Of a stretch of 64,000 nt of DNA, positions 35,279 to 44,328 are shown one piece after another (within the stretch, counting starts at the first letter, position 1; each line of letters opens with the position of its first letter). Source of the stretch: Chitinophagales bacterium (lineage in GTDB: Bacteria > Bacteroidota > Bacteroidia > Chitinophagales > Chitinophagaceae). The stretch lies in the NCBI GenBank assembly GCA_017303335.1, contig JAFLBK010000003.1, positions 300,291 through 364,290 on the forward strand, read 5' to 3'. Position numbers and translations under genes: made by a program. The notes beneath the pieces are model-generated. The model ran no database searches. It was not told where the DNA came from and saw only the letters and a list, made by a program, of their open reading frames with translations.

Positions 35279-35371
35279 GATATTTGTACTGTCAAAAGCA
35301 AGCAATAAAAATTTTCTCATAAGCAGTTAGTTTTGGTAACCGGCCCCTGTTTCTACAGGGGCTTCTTCTTT
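35279..35371 (+). other. Possible short non-coding transcript ending in a terminator
   Basis: The 281 bases between the receptor gene and ftsY hold no convincing reading frame. A weak -7 box (GATATTTG, 35279-35286) is followed about 57 bases later by a perfect hairpin, GCCCCTGT (35343-35350) with ACAGGGGC (35355-35362), and a T-rich tail. This could be an RNA of about 80 bases or simply a distant terminator of the receptor gene. Confidence 0.35.
35343..35371 (+). terminator. Intrinsic terminator hairpin downstream of the receptor gene
   Basis: An 8-bp perfect stem with a TTCT loop, followed by TTCTTCTTT. It lies 192 bases past the receptor stop codon. Confidence 0.7.
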
Positions 35372-35431
35372 CCCGAAAGTTTATGCCACTAATGTTGTTA
35401 CGAAAAAAACTGAGAATGCTAAGGTTCTATT

Positions 35432-36406
35432 TTACTGTTCAGCGGAAAGATTAAACAGCCCGTCCACGAACTCGGCCTTATCAAAAACCAGGAGGTCTTC
35501 TGCCTTTTCCCCTACCCCGATAAACTTAACAGGTATCTTGAACTGGCTGGCGATGGCCAATACCACGCCGCCCTTCGCCGTACCATCCAGTTTGGTAATG
35601 GTAAGCGCTGTTACATTTGTAGCCGCTGTAAAGTGCCTGGCTTGCTCCAGCGCATTCTGGCCCGTACTTCCGTCGAGCACCAGCATCACTTCGTGCGGGG
35701 CGTCCGGAATCACTTTCTGGATCACCCGCTTGATCTTCGAAAGTTCGTCCATCAGGTGGGCTTTGTTGTGGAGCCGGCCGGCCGTATCGATAAGTATTAC
35801 ATCGGCTCCTTTGGCAACGCCGCTGTTCACCGTATCGAAAGCAACAGCCGCAGGGTCACTACCCATTTCCTTTTTTACGATCGGAACCCCGGTACGTTCG
35901 CTCCAGATTGTAAGTTGATCTACAGCTGCGGCCCGGAATGTATCGGCGGCCCCCAACAGCACCGATTTCCCGGCCCGGGAAAAATTATGCGCCAACTTAC
36001 CGATCGTGGTTGTTTTTCCTACGCCGTTTACCCCCACAACCAGGATGACATGGGGCTTATGCCCTTGTGGCAATTCGTAGTTCACATAATTGGTATCCTG
36101 GGGTGCGGTAACAAGTACATGCTGGATCTCTTCCTTCAGAATCTTATTGAGCTCGGAGGTATTGAGGTATTTATCTTTCGCCACCCGCTTTTCAATCTGC
36201 TCGATGATCTTAACGGTTGTTTCGATGCCCACATCGGCGCTGACCAGGGCATTTTCCAGCTCATCCAGCACTTCTTCATCCACGGTGCTTTTACCCGCTA
36301 TGGCTTTGGTGATCTTGCTGAAGAATCCTTCCCGGGTTTTTTGCAAACCCTGCTGCAGGCTTTCCTGCTGCTGCTTTTTGCCGAATAATTTATCGAATAA
36401 ACCCAT
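35432..36406 (-). CDS. ftsY: Signal recognition particle receptor FtsY
   Basis: A 324-residue SRP GTPase with a short N-terminal A region and an NG domain. G1 is GVNGVGKTTTIGKLAHNF, with later DTFRAAAVDQL, G3 DTAGRLHNKAHLMDEL, G4 TKLDGTAKGG and the closing GVGEKAEDLLVF. It docks ribosome-SRP complexes to SecYEG. It is the last gene of the rpmB-rpmG-DUF4295-ftsY block. Confidence 0.95.
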   Translation of the reverse strand: MGLFDKLFGKKQQQESLQQGLQKTREGFFSKITKAIAGKSTVDEEVLDELENALVSADVGIETTVKIIEQIEKRVAKDKYLNTSELNKILKEEIQHVLVTAPQDTNYVNYELPQGHKPHVILVVGVNGVGKTTTIGKLAHNFSRAGKSVLLGAADTFRAAAVDQLTIWSERTGVPIVKKEMGSDPAAVAFDTVNSGVAKGADVILIDTAGRLHNKAHLMDELSKIKRVIQKVIPDAPHEVMLVLDGSTGQNALEQARHFTAATNVTALTITKLDGTAKGGVVLAIASQFKIPVKFIGVGEKAEDLLVFDKAEFVDGLFNLSAEQ

Positions 36407-36495
36407 GCGTATGCTTTTGAAGATTTCCTAAAATAAATAAAGCCATTCTGAATCGCTCAGAACAGCTTCATAAATATTATTCATCCCCGGACGTT

Positions 36496-36666
36496 TTAGC
36501 TGGCCAGGAACTCCTTGATCTTGTCTTTGTGAACGATCGCTTCCTTGAAGGTGTACGCACCTGTCTTCGGGCTACGTACGGTGCGAATCACTTTAGACCA
36601 GTTCTTCGCTTCGGCGGCTGCCTTCTGATCTTTGGTCTTAATCGCCGTTTTTGCTGCTTTTGCCAT
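36496..36666 (-). CDS. DUF4295 small basic protein of the ribosomal block
   Basis: A 56-residue basic protein starting MAKAAKTAIKTKDQ and ending KDKIKEFLAS. It reads as a Bacteroidota-specific DUF4295 protein, normally encoded between rpmG and ftsY, exactly as here. Core segment: NWSKVIRTVRSPKTGAYTFK. A ribosome-associated role is likely from context and basic charge but is not shown by the sequence. Confidence 0.88.
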   Translation of the reverse strand: MAKAAKTAIKTKDQKAAAEAKNWSKVIRTVRSPKTGAYTFKEAIVHKDKIKEFLAS

Positions 36667-36744
36667 GGTAATATGATTTGAGAATTTGAGGATTCGCTGT
36701 TCTGAAAATTGCCAACAGGCAAATCAGCGCCCCAAACCGGTTAA

Positions 36745-36927
36745 TTATTTAATCTCTTTGTGAACAGTAACCTTTTTCAGGATGGGGTTGAATTTTTTCA
36801 GCTCCATACGCTCCGGTGTGTTCTTTTTGTTCTTGGTGGTGATATAACGGCTGGTACCCGGCTGACCGCTTGTCTTGTGCTCGGTACACTCCAGAATCAC
36901 CTGTACCCTGTTTCCTTTCTTTGCCAT
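36745..36927 (-). CDS. rpmG: 50S ribosomal protein L33
   Basis: A 60-residue L33 with the pattern [38 protein letters not shown] and [10 protein letters not shown]. Only one Cys is present (ECTEH), so it is the zinc-free form. It lies between rpmB and the DUF4295 gene. Confidence 0.95.
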   Translation of the reverse strand: MAKKGNRVQVILECTEHKTSGQPGTSRYITTKNKKNTPERMELKKFNPILKKVTVHKEIK

Positions 36928-36986
36928 TTTACTTTATTTAAATACGTTTTGAATATACGCTTATTCCCTTGCGGGAGATAGGGTCA

Positions 36987-37223
36987 TCAGATCTTTTCAC
37001 CGGCAGCACGCAGTTGCTTTACTACCGACATCAGCCCGTTCTTGTTGATGGTGCGGATCGCTTCGGAAGAAACTTTCAGCGTTACCCATTTATCTTCTTC
37101 GGCCAGGAAATAACGCTTAGTCTGCAGGTTCGGCAGGAACCGGCGTTTGGTCTTGATATTTGAGTGAGAAACCTTATTTCCTGTTACCGGCTTCTTCCCG
37201 GTTACCTGACATACTCTTGCCAT
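36987..37223 (-). CDS. rpmB: 50S ribosomal protein L28
   Basis: A 78-residue L28: [37 protein letters not shown], and a C-terminal [16 protein letters not shown]. First gene of the block and preceded by a promoter whose core is identical to that of rplU. Confidence 0.95.
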   Translation of the reverse strand: MARVCQVTGKKPVTGNKVSHSNIKTKRRFLPNLQTKRYFLAEEDKWVTLKVSSEAIRTINKNGLMSVVKQLRAAGEKI

Positions 37224-37237
37224 TGTACTAAAATTTT

Positions 37238-37254
37238 GGACGGCAAAGGTAAGG
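37238..37254 (-). promoter_or_regulatory. rpmB promoter core (-7 TACCTTTG) shared with rplU
   Basis: On the minus strand the 17 bases CCTTACCTTTGCCGTCC include the -7 box TACCTTTG at 37244-37251. The same 17 bases precede rplU at 56865-56881. The ATG of rpmB is 15 bases downstream. Confidence 0.7.
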
Positions 37255-37356
37255 CTAAATATCTATAATTCAGGTTCGAAACAGAAGATTTTTTCAGATT
37301 CAGGCATTTTCTGCCCACATTCCCGGCCAAATTGTGAATAAATCTACCTTTACCCC

Positions 37357-39534
37357 ATGGTTACAGCGCAACGATACCCCCTCCTTCTCTCCCTGTTCCT
37401 CATTTGCTTATCTTCCAGGACCCTTGCAAACGGGCCGATACCTATACAGCAAGATATGCTGATAACCAGCTCGGTAACGATAAAACCAGGGGTATACCAG
37501 TTGAACGCCAGTGATTCCCTCAGCCGGCCATTGATCCGGATCAGGGGTAATAACATCACGGTGGATTTCAACAGGGCCCTGCTACAGGGCAGTAATAACC
37601 GGCAGCTACCCAACCAGTTCTACGGATTGGCCGTGCTGGTGGAGGGTAATAATATCACGATCCGCAATGCCCGGATCAGCGGGTATAAAGTGGCGATCAT
37701 GGCCAGGGGCTGCAAAGACCTCCGGATCGAAAACTCCGATTTCAGCTACAATTACCGGCAGCAACTGCAAAGTACCTGGCTCCACGAAGACGTGAGCGAC
37801 TGGATGAGTTACCATCATAACGAGAAGGATGAATGGCTTCGCTACGGAGCTGGCATCTATTTGAAAGATTGTACAGGATCCATTATCCGCAACAATACCA
37901 TTACCGGCGGCCAATGCGCCCTGATGATGACCGGCAGTAACGAGGGTACGATCACCGACAACGACTTCTCCTTCAACTCCGCCATCGGCATCGGCATGTA
38001 TCGCAGCAGCCGGAACCATATCCTGCACAACAAACTCGACTTCAACGTTCGGGGTTACAGCCACGGTTTTTATAACCGCGGACAAGACAGCGCCGGCATC
38101 CTCGTGTTTGAACAATGCAACGAAAACGTATTCGCCTATAACAGCGTAACCCACGGCGGCGATGGCTTCTTCCTCTGGGCCGGGCAAACCACCATGGACA
38201 CCGGCGAAGGAGGGTGCAACAACAACTATGTATATAAGAACAATTTCAGTTATGCGCCCACCAACGGCGTGGAGATCACGTTCAGCAAGAACCAGATTAT
38301 CGGGAACATCATCAATGAATGCGATCACGGCGTTTGGGGCGGGTACAGCTGGGAAACAACAATCGACAGCAATATTTTTGAAAAGAACCGGATAGCCATC
38401 GCTATTGAGCACGGACAGCATAACAGCATTTGTGATAATCTTTTCCGCTCCAGCAAACAGGCCGCGATTCGCTTGTGGGCCCGGAAAACAGAACCATCAG
38501 ATTGGGGCTATGCAAAAAAAAAGGATACCAGGAGTGTTTCCTATACCATACTGGACAACAAATTTGAAGAAGAGAAGATCGCCGTTGACCTCAGCCGGAC
38601 CTCGGGCATACGGATGCAGGATAATGGCTTCAGGAATGTGAGCACTTCGATTCGTTTCGACAGCACGGTTGAAAAACTGGACACCAGCAGTGATGTACAG
38701 CGCTTCCGCCTCAATAACCAGCGAAAGGTATTCCTGGGTGATGAACGCAGTATCCCCGCGTTAGCCCTGAACAAGGGCCGCGACCAGATCCGCATCACCG
38801 AATGGGGCCCCTACCCGTACCAACGCCCTTACCCATACATCTTCTTAAAAAAGATAGACAGCAATGATGTTTATCACTTCGAAATCCTGGGCCCGGAGAA
38901 CGGCACCTGGTCGGAATGGAAAACAAATGATCTCCGCCATATCACCAGCAGGGAAGGTGGTTTCCCGGCCGAGATCAAGGCGCAGAAGACCGGCCCCGAT
39001 GTGCAACTGCAGTTGCAATACACCGGCCCGGCATTCACCGGCCGATATGGTGCCCAGCAACCGGCAGGAACCTATATTTTTTCGTTCCGCGATTTTCAAT
39101 CCGCGATCAACTGGAACGTAAACTGGTATCGCTGGGATTCGGCGCACAACCCCAACAAGAACTACGAACAATTCAAAAAGATATTCAGTACAGCCCCGGT
39201 AAAAACAGAACAGGCAACAACGATCGATTACACCTGGTGGGGCGCCATCGGTAAAGGACTGCCGGCCGATTCCTTCGCGATCGTTGCCAGCGGGGAAGTT
39301 GAACTGGAAAAAGGCAGGTACAAACTCAGCGTTACCGCCGACGACCTTGTAAAAATATTTGTGGATGACAAGCCGGTCATCGACTTTTGGGACCTGGCAA
39401 AATACAAATACGACGAAGACACACACCACGAAGCCATCCTCCCCCTTGGCGGGAAACACCGGATCCGCATCGAACAGGTGGAGAACAGCGGCTATGCCAC
39501 ACTCATCTTTAAACTCATTCCGATTAATAACTGA
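37357..39534 (+). CDS. Secreted right-handed beta-helix protein with PA14-like C-terminal domain
   Basis: A 725-residue protein. A signal peptide (LLLSLFLICLSSRTLAN) is followed by a parallel beta-helix of about 400 residues with PbH1-type rungs (IRGNNITVDFNRALLQG, IIRNNTITGG, GTITDNDFSFNSA, FAYNSVTHGGDGFFLW, IIGNIINECDHGVWGG). The C-terminal ~130 residues (IDYTWWGAIGKGLPADSF, GRYKLSVTADDLVKIFVDDKPVID, HRIRIEQVENSGYATL) look like a PA14 sugar-binding fold. This suggests binding or cleavage of a polysaccharide, but no catalytic motif could be assigned. It ends two bases before the OsmC gene. Confidence 0.8.
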   Translation: MVTAQRYPLLLSLFLICLSSRTLANGPIPIQQDMLITSSVTIKPGVYQLNASDSLSRPLIRIRGNNITVDFNRALLQGSNNRQLPNQFYGLAVLVEGNNITIRNARISGYKVAIMARGCKDLRIENSDFSYNYRQQLQSTWLHEDVSDWMSYHHNEKDEWLRYGAGIYLKDCTGSIIRNNTITGGQCALMMTGSNEGTITDNDFSFNSAIGIGMYRSSRNHILHNKLDFNVRGYSHGFYNRGQDSAGILVFEQCNENVFAYNSVTHGGDGFFLWAGQTTMDTGEGGCNNNYVYKNNFSYAPTNGVEITFSKNQIIGNIINECDHGVWGGYSWETTIDSNIFEKNRIAIAIEHGQHNSICDNLFRSSKQAAIRLWARKTEPSDWGYAKKKDTRSVSYTILDNKFEEEKIAVDLSRTSGIRMQDNGFRNVSTSIRFDSTVEKLDTSSDVQRFRLNNQRKVFLGDERSIPALALNKGRDQIRITEWGPYPYQRPYPYIFLKKIDSNDVYHFEILGPENGTWSEWKTNDLRHITSREGGFPAEIKAQKTGPDVQLQLQYTGPAFTGRYGAQQPAGTYIFSFRDFQSAINWNVNWYRWDSAHNPNKNYEQFKKIFSTAPVKTEQATTIDYTWWGAIGKGLPADSFAIVASGEVELEKGRYKLSVTADDLVKIFVDDKPVIDFWDLAKYKYDEDTHHEAILPLGGKHRIRIEQVENSGYATLIFKLIPINN

Positions 39535-39536
39535 CC

Positions 39537-39956
39537 ATGACAACACACCACGTAAACACCGTATTCAACCAGCACATGTCGTTCACCGCCGATATCGACG
39601 GGCATAAAGTGAACATGGACGATCCTTCCGCGGAGATCACCGACAACAGCGGCCCCAGTCCGAAACGTTTGATGCTGGCTGCCCTCGCCGGCTGCACCGG
39701 CATCGACATTGTTTCGATCCTCAACAAAATGAAAGTATCCTTCAGCGATTTCAGCATCAATGTACACGCTGCGCTTACCAACGACCATCCCAAGTTCTAC
39801 AACCTGGTGAAGATCACGTATAAGATAAAAGTTGCGGAAGAGGATAAACCCAAGATGATCAAAGCTGTAAACCTGTCGATCGAAAAATACTGCGGCGTAT
39901 ACGCCATGTTCAGGTCATTCGCTAAGATGGATACGGAGATCGACTTCCTTCCTTAA
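39537..39956 (+). CDS. OsmC family peroxiredoxin-like protein
   Basis: A 139-residue OsmC/Ohr-fold protein. The first conserved Cys is in LAALAGCTGIDIVSIL and the second in SIEKYCGVYAMFRSF, the pair that reduces organic hydroperoxides in this family. It belongs to the YhfA-like OsmC subgroup by pattern. It follows the beta-helix gene by two bases and overlaps the stop of the convergent exporter gene by four bases. Confidence 0.87.
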   Translation: MTTHHVNTVFNQHMSFTADIDGHKVNMDDPSAEITDNSGPSPKRLMLAALAGCTGIDIVSILNKMKVSFSDFSINVHAALTNDHPKFYNLVKITYKIKVAEEDKPKMIKAVNLSIEKYCGVYAMFRSFAKMDTEIDFLP

Positions 39957-40834
39957 CCCCGTTGCCTGCGGTATTGGCGGCTGATGCGCCACATCTGCAA
40001 TACAACGGCCAGCAGTATCAGCAATACTCCGAGGTAAAACTCACGGTGCAGGTTTTCATTCTCCTTAAAAAAGATAAAGGCCAGGATGATACCATACACC
40101 GGCTCGAGGTTATAGGTAAGATTGGCGGTAAAGGCGGAGACCTTCTTCAGCGCATTCAGCTGCAGATCGAAGCTCAGCACCGTACACAACCAGGCCAGCA
40201 CAAACAGCCACAGCCAATCGGTTGCCGTAGGCACGTAATAACTTGCAGGAAATTTCTGCAGGTAGAGTGGTACCAGTACCGTTAATGCCAGCAAGCCGCC
40301 GCCCAGTTCGTACAGGGTGAGTGTTTGGGGTTCGTACACAACCAGCAAACGCTTGTTGAAGATCGGGAACAAGGCACTGCCCATGGCCGAAAGTATCCCG
40401 AAGATGATCCCGAGTTTGTACTGGGGATGAAAATCGAAAATGATGTAGATGCCGGCAATGGCCATCATGCCGAGGCCTATTTCGATGACCGATAATTTCC
40501 GCCGCAGGATCATGGGTTCAAAGAAGGCCGTGAAAAAACCCGTTGCGCTGAAACACACCAGGGCCACCGATACATTCCCGTATTTCACACTGCCGTAAAA
40601 AGTAACCCAGTGCAGGGCAACGATCACACCTACCCCGAATATCTTCAGCATATCACCCCAGGGTATCGCTTTGATCCGTTTCTGGTAATACAACATGATG
40701 GCCAGTGTACTCACCGTGATCAGGAGCCGGAACCAAACCAGCAAGCCTTCATTAAGGGTGATGAGTTTACCAAGAATGGCGGTGAACCCGGCAAGAAAAA
40801 CAGCGATGTGCAACTGGAGCAGGGCCTTTTTCAT
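39953..40834 (-). CDS. EamA/DMT-family membrane transporter
   Basis: A 293-residue protein with ten hydrophobic helices arranged as two EamA repeats (first half ending IEIGLGMMAIAGIYIIF, second half with YNLEPVYGIILAFIFFKE). The YNLEPVYGIILAF segment is the DMT-type motif. Members export amino acids, metabolites or drugs; the substrate is unknown. The basic C-terminal tail RISRQYRRQRG faces the cytoplasm. Confidence 0.88.
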   Translation of the reverse strand: MKKALLQLHIAVFLAGFTAILGKLITLNEGLLVWFRLLITVSTLAIMLYYQKRIKAIPWGDMLKIFGVGVIVALHWVTFYGSVKYGNVSVALVCFSATGFFTAFFEPMILRRKLSVIEIGLGMMAIAGIYIIFDFHPQYKLGIIFGILSAMGSALFPIFNKRLLVVYEPQTLTLYELGGGLLALTVLVPLYLQKFPASYYVPTATDWLWLFVLAWLCTVLSFDLQLNALKKVSAFTANLTYNLEPVYGIILAFIFFKENENLHREFYLGVLLILLAVVLQMWRISRQYRRQRG

Positions 40835-40868
40835 GGAAACAAATGTAAAGCAGTAAGTACTATAGAAG

Positions 40869-41036
40869 TCAAAAGTAAAAGGGCAAAATCTAAAAATTGT
40901 GTTTGGTCGGATTTCATGGTTTTGAAGTTTGCCTTTTGCCTGTTACACCAATTTCCCCTCATTCAAAAGTCAGAAAACGGCAGCGGCAGAAAAAAGACCA
41001 AAAAAACCGCCACCCCAAACGGCAAACCGCAAACTA
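40869..41036 (+). repeat. Intergenic block of several 7-bp strings
   Basis: Three separate 7-bp-register tracts lie between the exporter and the DUF2723 gene: TCAAAAG/TAAAAGG/GCAAAAT/CTAAAAA (40869-40896), TTTGAAG/TTTGCCT/TTTGCCT (40921-40941) and CAAACGG/CAAACCG/CAAACTA (41016-41036). No gene is evident in this 237-base spacer. Confidence 0.7.
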
Positions 41037-41040
41037 AGAT

Positions 41041-41048
41041 TATATTTG
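41041..41048 (+). promoter_or_regulatory. -7 promoter box before the DUF2723 gene
   Basis: TATATTTG followed by C matches TAnnTTTG and lies 23 bases before the ATG. No clear -33 TTTG is seen, because the region where it should lie is the CAAAC heptad tract. Confidence 0.5.
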
Positions 41049-41071
41049 CCAACCTATAACCATTAATATTT

Positions 41072-44000
41072 ATGAGTTTCAAACGCATCAACAACATTAC
41101 CGGGTGGATCATCTGCATCATCGCCTGCTCGGTTTATATCATGACCATGGAAGCTACAGGTAGTTTGTGGGACTGTGGCGAATTTGCTTCCAGCGCCTAT
41201 AAACTGCAGATACCCCACCCGCCGGGAGCCCCCCTGTTTGTGTTGATCGGCCGTTTGTTCATGGTGCCCTTCGGGCCCGATAACGCCGCTACCGGCATCA
41301 ACCTGATGAGCGCCCTCTCGAGCGGCTTTACCATCCTCTTCCTTTTCTGGAGCATCACTCACTTCGCCCGTAAACTGGTTACCAAAGACGGATCCGAACT
41401 GACCAGCGAAAAGATATACGGTATCATGGCCGCCGGTGTGGTGGGCGCCCTCGCCTATACCTTCTCCGATTCATTCTGGTACAGCGCTGTGGAAGGTGAA
41501 GTATACGCCCTCTCCTCATTCTTCACTGCCGTGGTGTTCTGGGGCATCCTCAAATGGGAACAGAATGTGGATGAAGAACAGAAAGAAGGCATCAAGGGAC
41601 ATTTCACCCGTGCCGACCGCTGGCTGATCCTCATCTTCTACCTCATGGGATTGTCGATCGGCGTTCACCTGCTCAACCTGCTTACCATCCCGGCCATCGT
41701 AATGATTTATTACTACAAACGCTACGAGAAGATCACCAAGTGGGGAACCTTCTGGGCCTTCGTGATCGGCTGCCTCATCACCGGGCTCGTACAGAAAGCC
41801 GTTATCCAATGGACGATCAAAGGTGCCGGCAACTTCGATATCTTCTTTGTGAACGACCTGGGCATGCCCTTCTTCTCGGGCTTCGCCTTCTTCTTCATCT
41901 TCCTGGCGATACTGCTGTACATCGGCATCCGCATCGCCGTTAAAAAGAACTGGAACTTCCTCCGCCTTGGCCTCTGGAGTTTCGTTTTCATGCTGCTCGG
42001 TTATTCAACCTACTTCACCACCCTGATCCGCTCCAACGCTGATCCTTCGGTGGATATGTTCAATGTAGACAACCCCGTAAACCTCGTCGGCTACCTCAGC
42101 CGTGAACAGTACGGCGACTGGCCGATTCTCTATGGACAGGACTTCACCGCCAAACCGGTGGATACCAAGATCACCGAAACCTATGTGAAGAGCAATGGCA
42201 AATATGAGAAGAACGGACGCAAGATCGATTATGTATATGCGCCCGAAGACATGCACCTCTTCCCCCGCATGTGGGATCAAAGCAATGACCAGGGCCATGC
42301 CGATTACTATGCCGGCTGGATGGGCATCGGCAAAGACCAGCAGGGAGCCTGGGAACGCTCGCCCACGGTTGGTGAGAACATCCGTTTCGCGATGGCCTAC
42401 CAGGTAGGCTGGATGTATTTCCGCTACTTCATGTGGAACTTCGCCGGCAAACAAAACGATATCCAGGGCGTGAACATGGGCAATGTGCGTGATGGTAACT
42501 GGAAGACCGGCATCAGCTTCTACGACAATTTACGCCTGGGTAACCAGGATATGCTGCCCGATACACTGAAACACAATAAAGCCAATAATAAATTATTTGC
42601 CCTGCCGCTCATATTGGGCTTACTCGGCCTCATTTACCAGGTAATGCGAGACAAGCGTGACGGTTTAGTGGTTGGGTTACTGTTCTTCTTCACCGGACTT
42701 GCCATCGTATTCTACCTCAACCAGGCGGGTAACCAGCCACGTGAACGTGACTATGCCTTTGTTGGATCCTTCTATGCGTTCGCCATCTGGATAGGCCTGG
42801 GCCTATTGTACGTAAAGGAACTCTTCGGCAAATTCATCAAGAACGGCATGAGCGCCACCCTGGCCGCCGGCGCCGTTTGCTTGCTCGCCGTACCCGTTCT
42901 CATGGCCAGCCAGGAATGGGACGATCACGACCGCAGCAACAAAACACTGGCCCGCGACCTGGCCAAAGATTACCTCGAAAGTTGTGAAAAGAACGCCATC
43001 CTTATTTCCTTCGGCGATAACGATACCTACCCGCTCTGGTATGCCCAGGAAGTACAGGGTATCCGCCGCGATGTTCGGGTGATCAACTCCAGCCTGCTGG
43101 GTACCGACTGGTACATTAACCAGCTGCGGTATAAACTGAACGACAGCGATCCCATCGATCCGATCTGGTCTCCATCACAGATCGAAGGAGCCAGCAGGGA
43201 TATCCTCTACTCCCTCGAATCGTTGTATGGAAACAACCAGCAGTATATTAACAGGTATAAGACACGTGCCGGCATCACCGGCGACGCGGCAACACCCATG
43301 GACCTGTATACCATGATGAAAGATTACGCCGGAAGCGACGATCCGAACAAACAGGAACAAGGCACCGATGGCTCACCCATTTTCCTGTTCCCGAGCCGCA
43401 ATGTTACCATCCCTGTAGATGCAAACCTCGTTCGCCAGAACGGTACCGTGAACCCGGAAGACAGCGTGGTATCGCAGGTACAGTTCCAGATATCAAAATC
43501 CGTGTTGTTTAAAAACGACGCGGCCATACTTAACATCATTGCCGCCAACAAATGGAAACGCCCGATCTACTTTACCTCGCAGGATGGTGGGGGACTTGGC
43601 TTCCAGAAATACATCCGCCAGGATGGTCTGAGCTACCGCCTCGTTCCTGTATTCGAAAGCGAAGTAAACGACAAGCGTGTGTACGACGTGATGATGACCA
43701 AATTCGCCAGCGGCAATGCCGATAAACCCGGCGTTTATTTCGACGAAGAGAACCGCCGTCACCTGAATACCATCCGCATGGCCTACGCCTCGGCAGCACT
43801 CGACCTGGCCGTTAAGAACAAGAAAGAAGAAGCCCGCAAGATGCTGAACAAGGTAGACAAGATGATGCTGGAAGAGAATTTCCCGTATGGCATGGCCTCC
43901 CGTAACCAGCAGCACAATTACATATCGCACCTGCTGGTACAGGCCGCCTACGCGGCCGAGGATACCGTACTGGCCGCCAAGATCACCCGCAGCCTGAAGA

Positions 44001-44233
44001 AAGACCTCGAACAGCAACTCCGCTATTACGAATCGCTGGATGAACAGAAAGCGGAAGCCTTCGACGGATCCCGTGGCGGTGGCGATAAGGTCATGGCCGA
44101 GCAGTTACTGATGCGCCTCATGCAATTCGAAGAACAATTCAGAACACGCAATAATCCGCCGGCTGAAAAAGGCCTTACTATACCAACCCAGCCGGTAACG
44201 CCCGGCGCAAAGCCCGATTCGCCCAAACGATAA
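41072..44233 (+). CDS. DUF2723 large membrane protein (GT117-type, putative O-glycosyltransferase)
   Basis: A 1053-residue protein. The DUF2723 N-terminal part has the signature TGSLWDCGEFASSAYKLQ and HPPGAPLF, followed by about a dozen membrane helices to near residue 620. A soluble C-terminal region of 400 residues carries helical repeats near the end (ALDLAVKNKKEEARKMLNKV). The WDCGE acidic site resembles the catalytic loop of GT-C glycosyltransferases. In Bacteroidota such proteins are proposed to glycosylate exported proteins; donor and acceptor are not visible here. It is a single gene with its own promoter and terminator. Confidence 0.85.
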   Translation: MSFKRINNITGWIICIIACSVYIMTMEATGSLWDCGEFASSAYKLQIPHPPGAPLFVLIGRLFMVPFGPDNAATGINLMSALSSGFTILFLFWSITHFARKLVTKDGSELTSEKIYGIMAAGVVGALAYTFSDSFWYSAVEGEVYALSSFFTAVVFWGILKWEQNVDEEQKEGIKGHFTRADRWLILIFYLMGLSIGVHLLNLLTIPAIVMIYYYKRYEKITKWGTFWAFVIGCLITGLVQKAVIQWTIKGAGNFDIFFVNDLGMPFFSGFAFFFIFLAILLYIGIRIAVKKNWNFLRLGLWSFVFMLLGYSTYFTTLIRSNADPSVDMFNVDNPVNLVGYLSREQYGDWPILYGQDFTAKPVDTKITETYVKSNGKYEKNGRKIDYVYAPEDMHLFPRMWDQSNDQGHADYYAGWMGIGKDQQGAWERSPTVGENIRFAMAYQVGWMYFRYFMWNFAGKQNDIQGVNMGNVRDGNWKTGISFYDNLRLGNQDMLPDTLKHNKANNKLFALPLILGLLGLIYQVMRDKRDGLVVGLLFFFTGLAIVFYLNQAGNQPRERDYAFVGSFYAFAIWIGLGLLYVKELFGKFIKNGMSATLAAGAVCLLAVPVLMASQEWDDHDRSNKTLARDLAKDYLESCEKNAILISFGDNDTYPLWYAQEVQGIRRDVRVINSSLLGTDWYINQLRYKLNDSDPIDPIWSPSQIEGASRDILYSLESLYGNNQQYINRYKTRAGITGDAATPMDLYTMMKDYAGSDDPNKQEQGTDGSPIFLFPSRNVTIPVDANLVRQNGTVNPEDSVVSQVQFQISKSVLFKNDAAILNIIAANKWKRPIYFTSQDGGGLGFQKYIRQDGLSYRLVPVFESEVNDKRVYDVMMTKFASGNADKPGVYFDEENRRHLNTIRMAYASAALDLAVKNKKEEARKMLNKVDKMMLEENFPYGMASRNQQHNYISHLLVQAAYAAEDTVLAAKITRSLKKDLEQQLRYYESLDEQKAEAFDGSRGGGDKVMAEQLLMRLMQFEEQFRTRNNPPAEKGLTIPTQPVTPGAKPDSPKR

Positions 44234-44250
44234 TTTTTTTACCGTCTAAA

Positions 44251-44280
44251 AAATCCCCCGCCCGTTCGGGGGATTTTTAT
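44251..44280 (+). terminator. Intrinsic terminator of the DUF2723 gene
   Basis: AAATCCCCCG pairs with CGGGGGATTT around a CCCGTT loop, followed by TTTAT. It lies 17 bases after the stop codon. Confidence 0.88.
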
Positions 44281-44328
44281 TTAACAGCCAAACAAACCTG
44301 TTACCCTGTTTGTTTCGTAATTTAGTAG

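Noticed and set aside
40610..41059. A 149-codon plus-strand frame before the DUF2723 gene
   Set aside because: Its first half is antisense to the exporter gene and its second half is the heptad-repeat spacer and promoter. It has no domain.
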